From Acetobacteraceae bacterium (lineage in GTDB: Bacteria; Pseudomonadota; Alphaproteobacteria; Acetobacterales; Acetobacteraceae), in contig JANWXJ010000028.1 of the NCBI GenBank assembly GCA_025055335.1, positions 1 through 35,881 of the forward strand: a DNA stretch of 35,881 nt, in the 5' to 3' direction. Position 1 is the first letter of the stretch. Each line of letters opens with the position of its first letter. Below, piece after piece: positions 1 to 12,858 of this stretch. Made by a program: the position numbers and the translations under genes. The notes under the pieces are model-generated. The model had not been told where the DNA came from and made no database searches. It was given only the letters and a program-made list of their open reading frames with translations.

Positions 1-144
1 GCCTTCCCCGGCGCGGCGATCGAGGCGGTGCGCGACCGCAGGCTGGACGCCTACGGGCTTCCGCCCCCGCCGGAAGAGCCGGAGGAGCTGCCCGACTTCG
101 CCCCGCCCGATGCCGAGCCGGCCTCGGAACCCGATCCCGGCTGA
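1..144 (+). CDS. dnaX: DNA polymerase III subunit gamma/tau, C-terminal end (partial)
   Basis: This is the last 47 codons of a gene that begins left of the window; frame 1 is open to the TGA at 142-144. The visible tail starts with a short ordered stretch (AFPGAAIEAVRDRR), like the end of the tau C-terminal region in alphaproteobacterial DnaX. It then becomes a Pro/Glu/Asp-rich disordered tail. The identification leans on context: dnaX, ybaB and recR are neighbours in many bacteria, and ybaB and recR follow here. DnaX is the clamp-loader subunit that couples the replicase to the helicase. The stop lies where the recognisable part of an opposite-strand glycosyltransferase remnant ends. With so little sequence, family assignment from the protein alone is moderate. 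Confidence 0.7.
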   Translation, partial: AFPGAAIEAVRDRRLDAYGLPPPPEEPEELPDFAPPDAEPASEPDPG

Positions 145-1260
145 AGGAGCGCGAGAGAGGAGGGGAACACGCCGAGCGCCCGGCGGTCGGCGCTGGCGGA
201 GATGTCGCTCGGGCGGAGGGTGCGTTCCGCCGCGATGCCGATGCAGACCGGCCCGGCCTCGGGCAGCGGCAGCCTCGCCTCGGTGCCGTCGGGCCCGACC
301 CGGGCGGTGCCCCCCGGCCGGCCGTCGCGGCCGATCGTCATGGTCTACGGGGCGAGGCTTCGGAGGCCGAGCACGAGCACGAGGCCCGGGGCGGGCGAGC
401 GCAGCAGGAGCTCCGCCTCGCCCGCCGCGCTCCAGCGCCCCTCCGGCTCGGGCCCGTGCCAGCCGGCGCCGAAGCCGCCCGACAGCGCCGGATCCCCCGC
501 CGGGATCCGCCGCCCGACGGGCGGTTCCGGCACCGCCCGCCCGCGCGCATGCCCCTCGGCCACCCAGCGCCCCTTGCCCATGCGGGCGATCCAGCGCCGC
601 ACCGCATCCGGATGCAGCCCGAAGGGCGCCAGCGCCGAAACCAGGCGCCGGCCGATCCGCCGGCGCCTCGCCGCGGCTTGCTCGCGGGCGTGCTGCAGGG
701 CGGCCAGTTCGAACAGGGTGGCGCGCACCGCCTCGCCGCCCGCCACCCAGGCGGCCGCCCGCTCCTGCCCCGGCGAGCGCCGCGCGACATAGGTGCCCCG
801 GCGCGCCCCGGCATGCAGGCAGAGCACGGTGATCCGCGGCCGCACCCCGATGCCGACGGCCCTCCGCCGCCCGGTGCAGCCATTCCTGCGAGGGCGAGAG
901 CCGCGCTCCCCCGCCGGGATCCAGGGGCCGACGGCCTCCGCCGCCTCCCGCCGCAGGAACCAGCAGGAGGCGAGGAAGAACCCCTCCGGTGCCCAGCGCC
1001 CGTCGGGGGTCACGCCGTCGAACCGCGGGATGTCGCGCCTCGGATCGGGCGGGCCCTCCGCCTCGGTGCCCTTCGCCAGCGCCAGCGTGGGCGCCACCGA
1101 CACGCCGGCCGGATCTGCCGCGTGGAAGGCAAGGCCGCAGGAGAGGTGGTCGGGCAACCGCAGGTCGTCCTGGTTGAGGAAGGCGAAAAGCGGCGCGCGG
1201 CCCCGCGCAAGCGCGCCGGTGGCCCTTGGCGCCGCTTTCTGGCATGAGGGCGGAGAGGTC
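145..1260 (-). pseudogene. Decayed family-2 glycosyltransferase (GT-A type) between dnaX and ybaB
   Basis: On the minus strand the region still reads as a family-2 glycosyltransferase. There is an FLNQDD motif near 1187-1170, a middle part with [18 protein letters not shown], and a C-terminal region with [16 protein letters not shown] and a late EPEGRW block. It is not intact. The reading frame is lost near 901-912: the expected [11 protein letters not shown] continues in another frame. It returns near 866-872. A TAG at 345-347 then cuts the frame, and matching sequence (TMTIGRDGRPGG) resumes directly after it in the same frame. The 5' end is also missing: only about 90 bases separate FLNQDD from the start of ybaB, too few for the nucleotide-binding N-terminus. 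Family recognition is from motifs; loss of function is inferred from at least three lesions plus truncation. Confidence 0.8.
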
Positions 1261-1275
1261 CGGCCGGAGGGGCTG

Positions 1276-1599
1276 ATGAAGAATCTCGGCAACATGCTGA
1301 AGCAGGCGCAGCAGATGCAGGCGCGCATGCAGGAGATGCAGGCGCGGCTCGAGGCGCTCGAGGTCGAGGGCGCCGCCGGCGCCGGCATGGTGAAGGTGGT
1401 GCTGTCCGGCAAGGGAGAGATGCGCAGGATCGCGATAGATCCCTCGCTGCTCGACAAGGAGGAGCGCGAGGTGCTCGAGGACCTGATCGTCGCCGCCCAT
1501 GCCGACGCCAAGGCGAAGGTGGAGGCGGCGATGGCCGCCGAGATGCAGAAGGCGACCGCCGGCCTCGCCCTGCCGCCCGGGATGAAGCTGCCGTTCTGA
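1276..1599 (+). CDS. ybaB: YbaB/EbfC family nucleoid-associated protein
   Basis: A 107-residue protein of the usual YbaB/EbfC size. These are small dimeric DNA-binding proteins associated with the nucleoid and found between dnaX and recR in many bacteria. The N-terminal half is the typical Met/Gln-rich helix ([20 protein letters not shown]). It is followed by the strand-forming segment [21 protein letters not shown] and a C-terminal helix rich in Ala, Lys and Met ending in GMKLPF, all characteristic of the family. The ATG at 1276 is preceded by a good ribosome-binding site (CCGGAGGGG, 1264-1272). One base separates the stop from the GTG start of recR, so the two are surely co-transcribed. The usual direct contact with dnaX is broken by about 1.1 kb holding a glycosyltransferase remnant, so a local promoter may lie inside that remnant. 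Confidence 0.95.
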   Translation: MKNLGNMLKQAQQMQARMQEMQARLEALEVEGAAGAGMVKVVLSGKGEMRRIAIDPSLLDKEEREVLEDLIVAAHADAKAKVEAAMAAEMQKATAGLALPPGMKLPF

Positions 1600-1600
1600 C

Positions 1601-2194
1601 GTGGCCGAGGATCCGGTCGAGCATCTGATCGCGCTGCTCGCGCGCATCCCCGGGCTCGGGCGGCGCAGCGCGCGGCGGGCGGCGCTGCGGATGCTCGCCG
1701 ATCCCTCGCGGCTGATGCTGCCGCTCGCCGCGGCGCTCGAGGCCGCCGCCGCCGCCGTGCGGCCCTGCTCGGTCTGCGGCAACCTGGATGCCGCCGATCC
1801 CTGCCGCATCTGCGCCGACACGAGGCGCGAGCGCGGGCTCCTCTGCGTGGTGGAGGGGGTGGCGGATCTCTGGGCGCTCGAGCGCGGCGGGGCCTATCGC
1901 GGCCTCTATCACGTGCTGGGCGGGGTGCTGAGCCCGCTCGGCGGCGTCGGCCCCGAACAGCTTGCGGTCGAGGGGCTGCTCGCGCGCGTCGCCGCCGGCG
2001 GGGTGGAGGAGGTGATCCTGGCGCTGCCCGCCACCGTCGAGGGTGCGACCACGGCGCATTACCTCTCCGACCGGCTGGCCGGGAGCGGCGTGAACGTCAC
2101 GCGCCTCGCCCAGGGCGTGCCGATCGGCGGGGCGCTCGATGTGCTGGACGACGGGACGCTCGCCGCCGCCCTCAGGGCCCGCCGGCCGGCGTGA
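1601..2194 (+). CDS. recR: Recombination mediator protein RecR
   Basis: RecR works with RecO (and RecF) to load RecA on gapped single-stranded DNA. The 197-residue length is normal. Visible parts in order: an N-terminal helix-hairpin-helix (ARIPGLGRRSARRAA, about residues 14-28), a C4 zinc finger (Cys56, Cys59, Cys68, Cys71) and a Toprim domain starting at CVVEGVADLWALE. Further on come the family segments GLYHVLGGVLSPLGG and TRLAQGVPIGG. Translation starts at GTG, one base after the ybaB stop, a tight arrangement that implies coupling. The gene ends 18 bases before the convergent stop of the binding-protein gene at 2213. All zinc ligands and Toprim acidic residues that can be recognised are present. 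Confidence 0.97.
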   Translation: MAEDPVEHLIALLARIPGLGRRSARRAALRMLADPSRLMLPLAAALEAAAAAVRPCSVCGNLDAADPCRICADTRRERGLLCVVEGVADLWALERGGAYRGLYHVLGGVLSPLGGVGPEQLAVEGLLARVAAGGVEEVILALPATVEGATTAHYLSDRLAGSGVNVTRLAQGVPIGGALDVLDDGTLAAALRARRPA

Positions 2195-2212
2195 CGGCGC
2201 GGGGCCGGCCGC

Positions 2213-3193
2213 TCAGGCCAGCGCCGCCGCCCGCACCGAGAGGTCCAGGTGCCGCTCGGCCGGCCCCGGATCGCGCCCGAACTTGCGGCGCAGCGCGATC
2301 ACGGTGGCAAGGCCCTCCATGTCGATCCGGAGGTCGCGGTAGATGCCGTTCGCCGGGTCGAACAGCGCGGCGTGGGCGCGTTCGGCCACCGGCCGCGTGC
2401 TGCCCTGCTGGTTGGCGAGGAAGGCGGCGAGCGCGCCCTCTCGGTTCGCCGGGTCGGCGCACCACGCCACCGCCTCGCGGAAGGCGCGGGCGAAGGCGAC
2501 GAGCCGCGGGCGAAGCTCCTCCAGCCGGTCGCGCCGCACCATGCCGACCACGCCCTGGTAGGGGCCGATCACCTCGGCCGCGCGGGCAAGCCGGCGCATG
2601 CCGCGCGCCTCGGCGGCGAGGTCGAGCGGGGTGTTCAAAAGCGTCGCCGCCTGCCGCCCCTCGAGCAGCGCGGCCAGCCGCTGCGCGCCGCCGCCGACGG
2701 CCTCGAAGGTCACGCGGTCCACGACGCCGGCGCGCTCCAGGATCTCGCGCAGGACGAAGGCGAAGCCCGTCGTCATCGCGTCCACCGACACGCTGCGCCC
2801 GGCAAGCGCCTGCAGGCTGCCGATCTCCGGCTGCGCCATCACCGACAGCAGCCCGTTGTCCACCCCGAACAGGGCGGCGAAGCCGACGGGGCCGGAGAGC
2901 GGCTCCTCCCCCTGGCCGGAGTTGTAGGCGAGGATGTTGTCGATCGCGGTCAGCGCGAGGTCGAAGCGGCCCTCGTGCATGTTGCGGAACAGCGCGCGCG
3001 AGTTCGGCGTGAACTCCATCGCCACCTCCACGCCGTGGCGGGCGAAGATGCCGTTCGCCTGCGCCGCCCAGATCGGCCAGTTGGAGGCGCCGGCGAAGGC
3101 GATGACGCGGAGCGGGGCGGCTTGCGCGGCGGCGGCGCGGGCGATTATCGGCAGGGCGAGCCCGGCGGCGAGGGCGGCGCGGCGCGTGGGCAT
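2213..3193 (-). CDS. NitT/TauT-type ABC transporter substrate-binding protein (orphan)
   Basis: A 326-residue periplasmic binding protein. The N-terminus has an Arg-Arg pair and a hydrophobic stretch ending in ARAAAAQA, a Tat- or Sec-type signal peptide. The mature part has the features of the SsuA/TauA/NMT1 group: SNWPIWAAQANGIFARHGVEV near the start, and a long lobe containing LAGRSVSVDAMTTGFAFVLREIL. The ATG at 3193 is preceded by GGAGG at suitable spacing; an upstream open extension has no signal peptide and was not used. No ATPase or permease of this class is in the window, so it must use components encoded elsewhere. It is the last gene of the minus-strand run beginning with the GMC gene at 8449, but 241 bases separate it from the GST gene, so operon membership is uncertain. 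The substrate is unknown; a small anion or aromatic acid would fit the family. Confidence 0.85.
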   Translation of the reverse strand: MPTRRAALAAGLALPIIARAAAAQAAPLRVIAFAGASNWPIWAAQANGIFARHGVEVAMEFTPNSRALFRNMHEGRFDLALTAIDNILAYNSGQGEEPLSGPVGFAALFGVDNGLLSVMAQPEIGSLQALAGRSVSVDAMTTGFAFVLREILERAGVVDRVTFEAVGGGAQRLAALLEGRQAATLLNTPLDLAAEARGMRRLARAAEVIGPYQGVVGMVRRDRLEELRPRLVAFARAFREAVAWCADPANREGALAAFLANQQGSTRPVAERAHAALFDPANGIYRDLRIDMEGLATVIALRRKFGRDPGPAERHLDLSVRAAALA

Positions 3194-3434
3194 GGGGGTG
3201 TTTCCTCCGGCTGGTCCGTCATCCGCCGGAGGGTGCCAGCGGGCCGGCGGCTGTGCAAGCGTTTGCCCGCGCGCCCGAGGGGCGGCGGGCCGCGGCGGGG
3301 CCGGATCCGTCAGGCCAGCGGCGACCCGGGCCCCGGCGCCCGGATGGTCGGGCTCCTCTCCGGCAGCAGGGGACCGGCCCCGCCCTTCGGCGGCCGGAGG
3401 CCGCGCCGCGCGGCCCCGGCGCCCCCCAGTCCGC

Positions 3435-4064
3435 TCAGGCGGCGACGGCAAGCGTCGAGGGCTTCGCCCCCGTCGCCACCTGGAAGGAGGGGCGCGCGGC
3501 GACGCGCCGGCACCACGCGCCAAGGTTCGGCAGCGGCGGCCGCTCCACCGGGAAGTCGAGGCAGCGCGCGACGATCGGGGCGAGCGCGATGTCGGCGAGG
3601 GTGGGCCGGCCGAGCGCCATCCACTCCTTGCCCTCGAGATGGGACTCGAGGATGGAGAGTGCGGCGTTCATCTCCGAGACCTGCGCGGCGAAATCGGGCG
3701 CGCGTTCGGCCTCGGGCTTCCTGCTGTCCTTGAACACGGCGACATAGGGCGTGTTCAGCGTGGCGAGCAGCCAGTCCATCCAGCGTTCCACATGCGTCCG
3801 CTCGGCCGGCGTCGCGCCGTGCAGGGCGGGCGCGTGCAGCGCCGCGAGGTAGCGCAGGATGGTGTGGCTTTCCCAGATCGCGAGGTCGCCGTCGAGCAGC
3901 GTCGGCACCTTCGCGTTCGGGTTCAGCGCCTTGTATTCGGGTGTGGTGGTGTTGCCGAACTGCCGGCCGTAGTCGAGGCGGCTGTAGGGCACCCCCATCT
4001 CCTCGAGCGCCATGATCACCTTCTGCACATTGCCGGAGCTGGCCCGGCCGAGAAGCTTCAGCAT
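3435..4064 (-). CDS. Glutathione S-transferase family protein
   Basis: A 209-residue cytosolic GST. The N-terminal thioredoxin-like domain starts with KLLGRASSGNVQKV, where Ser9 or Ser10 is a likely glutathione-activating residue. It carries the cis-proline motif NAKVPTL and the glutathione-binding pair Glu-Ser in LAIWESHTILRYLA. The all-helical C-terminal domain includes GRPTLADIALAPI, the conserved N-capping box of GSTs. The type looks theta/beta-like rather than the zeta-type maleylacetoacetate or maleylpyruvate isomerases, because the SS(A/C)-type zeta motif is not obvious. It lies 10 bases downstream of RidA, so it is probably co-expressed with the dioxygenase-like gene further upstream. 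A role in isomerising or scavenging a ring-cleavage product is possible but inferred from context only. Confidence 0.92.
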   Translation of the reverse strand: MLKLLGRASSGNVQKVIMALEEMGVPYSRLDYGRQFGNTTTPEYKALNPNAKVPTLLDGDLAIWESHTILRYLAALHAPALHGATPAERTHVERWMDWLLATLNTPYVAVFKDSRKPEAERAPDFAAQVSEMNAALSILESHLEGKEWMALGRPTLADIALAPIVARCLDFPVERPPLPNLGAWCRRVAARPSFQVATGAKPSTLAVAA

Positions 4065-4074
4065 CGCTCTCTCC

Positions 4075-4461
4075 TCACCTGCTGCGGGGCGCGTAGGCGA
4101 TTGCGTCCATCTCGATCTTCGTGCTGATCACCGCGCGCGCCTCGATCGTGGTGCGGGCCAGCACGGCGTCCTTGAAATGCTCGGCGAACACCTTGTTGTA
4201 GCGGCCGAAGTCGCGCGCATCCTCGAGGTAGGTGGTGACGCGCACGACGTCGGCGAGCGTCAGCCCCTCCTCCTTCAGGATGCGCTCGATCGCGAGGATG
4301 GTTTGCCTCGTCTCCTCCTCGATCGTGCCGGCGATCATGTTGCCGTGCTCGTCCTTCGACACCTGGCCGGAGACGAACACGAAATCCCCCGCGCGCACCG
4401 CGGGGTGGAAGGGCAGGTTCGGGTTCTTCTTGCCGATCGGGCGGACATCTGGGTGCGCCAT
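4075..4461 (-). CDS. RidA (YjgF/YER057c/UK114) family enamine/imine deaminase
   Basis: A 128-residue RidA-family protein. RidA enzymes hydrolyse reactive enamine and imine intermediates to the oxo compound and ammonia. Characteristic segments are FVFVSGQVSKD, QTILAIERILKEEGLTLADVVRVTTYL and the C-terminal block ARTTIEARAVISTKIEMDAIA. Aligning that block with E. coli RidA puts the catalytic arginine at Arg109 and the conserved acidic residue at Glu117. It is probably active, unlike the arginine-lacking subfamilies. It sits between the LVIVD gene (13 bases upstream) and the GST gene (10 bases downstream). In this operon it could process nitrogen-containing ring-opening products, which fits the nearby vitamin B6 genes, but no substrate can be read from the sequence. 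Confidence 0.93.
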   Translation of the reverse strand: MAHPDVRPIGKKNPNLPFHPAVRAGDFVFVSGQVSKDEHGNMIAGTIEEETRQTILAIERILKEEGLTLADVVRVTTYLEDARDFGRYNKVFAEHFKDAVLARTTIEARAVISTKIEMDAIAYAPRSR

Positions 4462-4474
4462 CGCGGGTGCTCCG

Positions 4475-5629
4475 TCAGGACATCACGGGGGATTCGATGA
4501 TCGAGACGCCGGCGATGCGGTCCACGAGGTAGATCAGGCCGCGGTCGTCGATCGTCGCGTCGTTGGAGGAGGCGCGCGCGGCGCCGGGCGCCGGGTCGGG
4601 GATGTAATGCGCCACCTCGCGCGGGGCGAAGGGATCGGCGAAGTCCAGGATGCGCAGCCCCATGGCGAACCAGGCGCAGGGCAGGATGGTGCCGCGGAAA
4701 CGCTCGGAGGGCTGGTGGCAGCCCGTCATCGGCGGCTGGGGCGAGCCATCCACGTCGAGCCCCGGCACCTGGAAGGTGGAGATCGGGACCGGCGTCGTCT
4801 CGTCGGTGATGTCGTAGAACCACAGGAAGGCGGGCGGCGCGGGGTAGAGCTTCGCCACGTCCTCGTCGGCCACGATCATTAGCCGCCGGCCCTTCACCGG
4901 ATAGGGCACCGGCAGGCAGGTGTGGGTGGGGTGCGGGAAGGCGGGCGAGGTGTTCACATGCGCCACCGGCCGCGGCCTCGCCATGTCCGAGATGTCGAGG
5001 ATCCAGAAGCCGTGGTGCCAGTAGGAGACGTAGAGCCTCTCGCCGAGGCGCAGCGGGTGGTGGCAGCGCGGCGCGGGCCAGCCTTCCGGCATCGGGTCCG
5101 TCTCGCCGCCGGCCGCGTGCTGGCCCGGGATCCACCAGCGGCCGATCTCGCGCGGGCGCGCGGGGTCGGAGAGGTCCATGATCGCCGGGAAATTGCCGAT
5201 GTAGCCCTCTTCGGTCGCCGAGACGTAGGCGAGCGTGCCGTCGAACTCGAAGCGGTGCACGCCCTTGCCGCCCATGCGGTGCTTCGCGATCAGCCGCGGC
5301 TCTGCGGGGCGGGAGACGTCGTAGAGCGCGAAGCCGGCGCCGAACTCCTCGTTGCCGGGGCCGAACTTCTCGTGGTTCACCATCATGATCCCGTTCGCCG
5401 CCCGCACCTTGTGGCTGTGCCAGCCCTGCGGGATCGGGATGTGGGCGAGCACCCGCGGCTTGCGGGGATCGGCCACGTCCACGATGGTGGTGCCGTGGGG
5501 CGGGCGCATGTGGCCGACATAGAGCGTAGTACCGTCCACCCACACCTGCCCGCCGCCCGGCACCTCGAGCCGGGAGACGAGCGAGGCGTTGCGCGAGCGG
5601 GCGAAGGACGGGTGGTTCGCGTCAGGCAA
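4475..5629 (-). CDS. LVIVD-repeat beta-propeller protein
   Basis: A 384-residue protein built of repeated blade-like units. Each contains a pattern such as TTIVDVADPRKPRVLAH, ALYDVSRPAEPRLIAKH, IMDLSDPARPREIGRWW, FWILDISDMARPRPVAH and LRILDFADPFAPREVAH, giving at least five or six blades. It is rich in His, Trp and Cys near HPLRLGERLYVSYWHHGFW, so metal binding is possible. No signal peptide is visible. Translation probably starts at TTG (5629), inside the stop of the dioxygenase-like gene: the 8-base overlap TTGCCTGA couples the two, and GAGG lies about 10 bases upstream. No ATG occurs near the N-terminus. LVIVD proteins have no settled function. The tight coupling to the cupin gene suggests a partner in the same pathway, perhaps an accessory hydrolase or lactonase-like propeller; this is inference. 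Confidence 0.85.
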   Translation of the reverse strand: MPDANHPSFARSRNASLVSRLEVPGGGQVWVDGTTLYVGHMRPPHGTTIVDVADPRKPRVLAHIPIPQGWHSHKVRAANGIMMVNHEKFGPGNEEFGAGFALYDVSRPAEPRLIAKHRMGGKGVHRFEFDGTLAYVSATEEGYIGNFPAIMDLSDPARPREIGRWWIPGQHAAGGETDPMPEGWPAPRCHHPLRLGERLYVSYWHHGFWILDISDMARPRPVAHVNTSPAFPHPTHTCLPVPYPVKGRRLMIVADEDVAKLYPAPPAFLWFYDITDETTPVPISTFQVPGLDVDGSPQPPMTGCHQPSERFRGTILPCAWFAMGLRILDFADPFAPREVAHYIPDPAPGAARASSNDATIDDRGLIYLVDRIAGVSIIESPVMS

Positions 5630-6752
5630 GCCGGACCACCTCGCCGGATTTCGTCCTGCCCCAGCGGCGGTAGAGCGCGAAGGCCTTCTGCGCCGGCTCG
5701 TCGGAGGCGACGAACAGGTAGCAGGGCTCGCTGTCGCTGCCGTTCGCGTGCTCGCACCAGCAGCCGCCGGGAACGGCGAGGGTGTCGAACTCCTCCCAGT
5801 CGAAGCGCTGGCCGTCCACGATGGAATGGCCCTTCCCCTTGAAGGGCGCGACCAGCAGCGAGGCGGTCTGCCGCAGCGGCAGCGTGCGCTCGCCGGGGCG
5901 GAGCATCTGGGCGAAGAAGGTGATGGTCCTGAACACCGGCCCGCCCGTCGTCGGGTCTATGTACTCGACCGAGATCGCCTCCCACGGGTCGCCGTCCCAG
6001 TCGGCGTGGCGGTCGAGGATCGCCTGCATCGCCTCCCAGCGGTAGACGTACATCGGCGAGGAGAAGCCCGCGCCGCGCACATGGTTGACGAAGCGCGGCC
6101 TCATCCCGCCCGTGCCGTAGATGCGTTCCGAGTAGTTCTCCGGGAAGCGGGCGGACTGCTTCTTCATCAGCCGCTCGCCCTCCTTGTAGTCGTGGTCGAA
6201 GGAGACGGCGTTCAGCGTCTCGACCAGCGGCAGGTCGAGCACCGAGAGGTTCAGCGCCCGCTCGTTCCCCACCGTGCCGTGGTTGTGCCAGGTGTCGATC
6301 GGGGTCAGCACCATGTCGCCCGGGCCGAACACGATGTCCTCGCCCTCGACGCCGGTGAAGTTCCCCTTGCCCTGGAGCCCGAAGCGGATCGCGCTCGGGC
6401 TGTGCCGGTGGGGGGGCATGATCTCGTTGGCGTCGTTCAGGCGGTAGGCGGTGTACATGGTGGACACCGTGGCGCGCCGCGGCGCGAGGCCCGGGTTCAC
6501 CAGGATGACGCTGCGCCGGTCGGAATCCTCGGTGGTGATGAGCTCCACCGCGCGGTTCAGGATATGCTCGATGTCGCGCCTGTAGGACCACAGGAAGGGC
6601 ACGGCCTTGGGCGTGGCCATGAGCTGGCGCACCTCGTCGTGCTCGACGTCCGACGCCTTGGCCCAGAACGGAAAGAGGTTGTGCTTGTGGAGGTCGGCGT
6701 AGAGCGCGCGCAGCGCGGCATCGCGGTTGCTGTCCGGAAGCGGCGTGTCCAT
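5622..6752 (-). CDS. Gentisate/salicylate 1,2-dioxygenase-like bicupin
   Basis: A 376-residue bicupin of the gentisate 1,2-dioxygenase, 1-hydroxy-2-naphthoate dioxygenase and salicylate 1,2-dioxygenase family. These enzymes use Fe(II) and O2 to cleave the ring between the hydroxyl-bearing carbon and the adjacent carboxyl-bearing carbon. The first cupin has the iron site: His115 and His117 in PPHRHSPSAIRF, and His156 in TPIDTWHNHG. The second cupin (about 275-340) ends in VPGGCWCEHAN and lacks the HxH pair, having LRQ at that place. The start is ATG at 6752, preceded by GAGGAGG. The gene lies 65 bases after the GMC gene and is translationally coupled to the LVIVD gene. The substrate cannot be deduced. 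Gentisate is the default, but family members also accept monohydroxylated ortho-hydroxy acids, and 4-pyridoxate from the neighbouring pathway is one such compound. Confidence 0.87.
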   Translation of the reverse strand: MDTPLPDSNRDAALRALYADLHKHNLFPFWAKASDVEHDEVRQLMATPKAVPFLWSYRRDIEHILNRAVELITTEDSDRRSVILVNPGLAPRRATVSTMYTAYRLNDANEIMPPHRHSPSAIRFGLQGKGNFTGVEGEDIVFGPGDMVLTPIDTWHNHGTVGNERALNLSVLDLPLVETLNAVSFDHDYKEGERLMKKQSARFPENYSERIYGTGGMRPRFVNHVRGAGFSSPMYVYRWEAMQAILDRHADWDGDPWEAISVEYIDPTTGGPVFRTITFFAQMLRPGERTLPLRQTASLLVAPFKGKGHSIVDGQRFDWEEFDTLAVPGGCWCEHANGSDSEPCYLFVASDEPAQKAFALYRRWGRTKSGEVVRLA

Positions 6753-6817
6753 GGGCGGTCCTCCTCGGCCGGGAGGGAACGGTAGGCGACCGAAACCCCG
6801 ACCGCAAGCGCGATTGG

Positions 6818-10022
<3,205 letters not shown>

Positions 10023-10049
10023 GGCGCGCCATCCGCGGCGGCGGGCTGC

Positions 10050-11814
<1,765 letters not shown>

Positions 11815-11817
11815 CCC

Positions 11818-12858
11818 TCAGCCCCGCGCGCGGGAGGCCACGTGGTCGGTCACGGCGAGGATGACGAGGATCAGCGCCATCATGATCAGCAGGAAGTCGT
11901 TCGGCAGGTCGGCCCGGCGGGCGGCCGATTCCCCGCCGATGGACAGCACCGCGAAGACGAACACGAAGGCGATCGCCGCCACCCCGTGGAAGCGGGCGAG
12001 GAAGACGAGCGGCACCACGAGCAGCCCGTAGCCCGGATGCCAGTCGGCCCGCACCACGCCGCGCACCCCGAGCACCTCGACCGCGCCGGCAAGCCCGGCC
12101 AGCGCCGCCGAGATGGCGAACACCGCGAAGGTCAGCCGCCGCACGTTCAGCCCGGCGTGCTCGGCGGCGCGGGGATTGTGCCCGACGATGCGGAGCCTGA
12201 GGCCGAAGCCCGTGCGCGTCATCACCACATGCACGGCGAGGATGACGAGGAGGGCGAACACCACGCCGACATGCACGAGCGTCTCTCCGATGCGGGGCAG
12301 GCGCTCTGCCACCTCCAGCATGGTGGTCTGCGGCGCGGGGTGCTCTGGGTCGCCGAACAGCGTCTTGATCAGGAAGGCGGAGAGGCCGAAGCCGAGGAAG
12401 TTCATCATCAGCGTCGAGACGATCTCGTTGACGCCGTAGCGCGCCTTGAGGAACGCCGGCAGCATCGCCCAGCCCGCGCCGACCGCGGCGGCGAGCAGGA
12501 ACAGCAGCGCCATCGCGACCCAGTAGGGCAGCGCCGCCACCCAGGCGGCCGCGAAGGCCGAGGCGAAGGTGGCGGCCAGCAGGAACTGCCCGTCTATCCC
12601 GAGGTTCCACAGCCCCGCGCGGAAGCAGACGATCAGGCTCGCCGCGATCAGCAGGAGAGGCGCCATCAGCACGAGCGTCTCCTGCAGGCCGGAGCGGTTG
12701 AACACCGCCCGGTTCAGCACATTGGCGAAGAACTGCACGGGGTCGCGCCCGAGGGCGGCGAGGATCAGCGCGCCGATGCCGAGCGCGAGCACGAGCGGCA
12801 CCAGCGCGCGCAGCCAGGCCGGCAGGGCCGCGGCGGCGGGGGTGGCGGCCGCGCTCAT
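11818..12858 (-). CDS. BMP/nucleoside-type ABC transporter permease 1
   Basis: A 346-residue inner-membrane permease paired with the preceding entry, resembling YufP/NupB. Membrane segments begin with a long hydrophobic stretch at residues 15-40. The recognition segment is CFRAGLWNLGIDGQFLLAATF, followed by the loop KARYGVNEIVSTLMMNFLG. A later loop has RTGFGLRLRIVGHNPRAAEHAGLNV, which is typical of this family. The start ATG overlaps the stop of the ATPase gene by four bases (ATGA, 12855-12858), showing translational coupling. With the ATPase and binding protein it forms a complete importer. No defect is visible. Substrate assignment rests on the operon's terminal 4-pyridoxolactonase gene. 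Confidence 0.9.
   Translation of the reverse strand: MSAAATPAAAALPAWLRALVPLVLALGIGALILAALGRDPVQFFANVLNRAVFNRSGLQETLVLMAPLLLIAASLIVCFRAGLWNLGIDGQFLLAATFASAFAAAWVAALPYWVAMALLFLLAAAVGAGWAMLPAFLKARYGVNEIVSTLMMNFLGFGLSAFLIKTLFGDPEHPAPQTTMLEVAERLPRIGETLVHVGVVFALLVILAVHVVMTRTGFGLRLRIVGHNPRAAEHAGLNVRRLTFAVFAISAALAGLAGAVEVLGVRGVVRADWHPGYGLLVVPLVFLARFHGVAAIAFVFVFAVLSIGGESAARRADLPNDFLLIMMALILVILAVTDHVASRARG

Noticed and set aside
338-883. A separate minus-strand protein beginning MAAPGGGG between dnaX and ybaB
   Set aside because: It is an out-of-frame reading of the glycosyltransferase remnant; the protein-like sequence is in the other frame except for the short shifted segment.
2195-2212. Terminator between the convergent recR and binding-protein genes
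   Set aside because: The 18-base spacer has GGCCGGCC-like self-complementarity, but no stable stem with a T-run that could be told from general GC-rich sequence.
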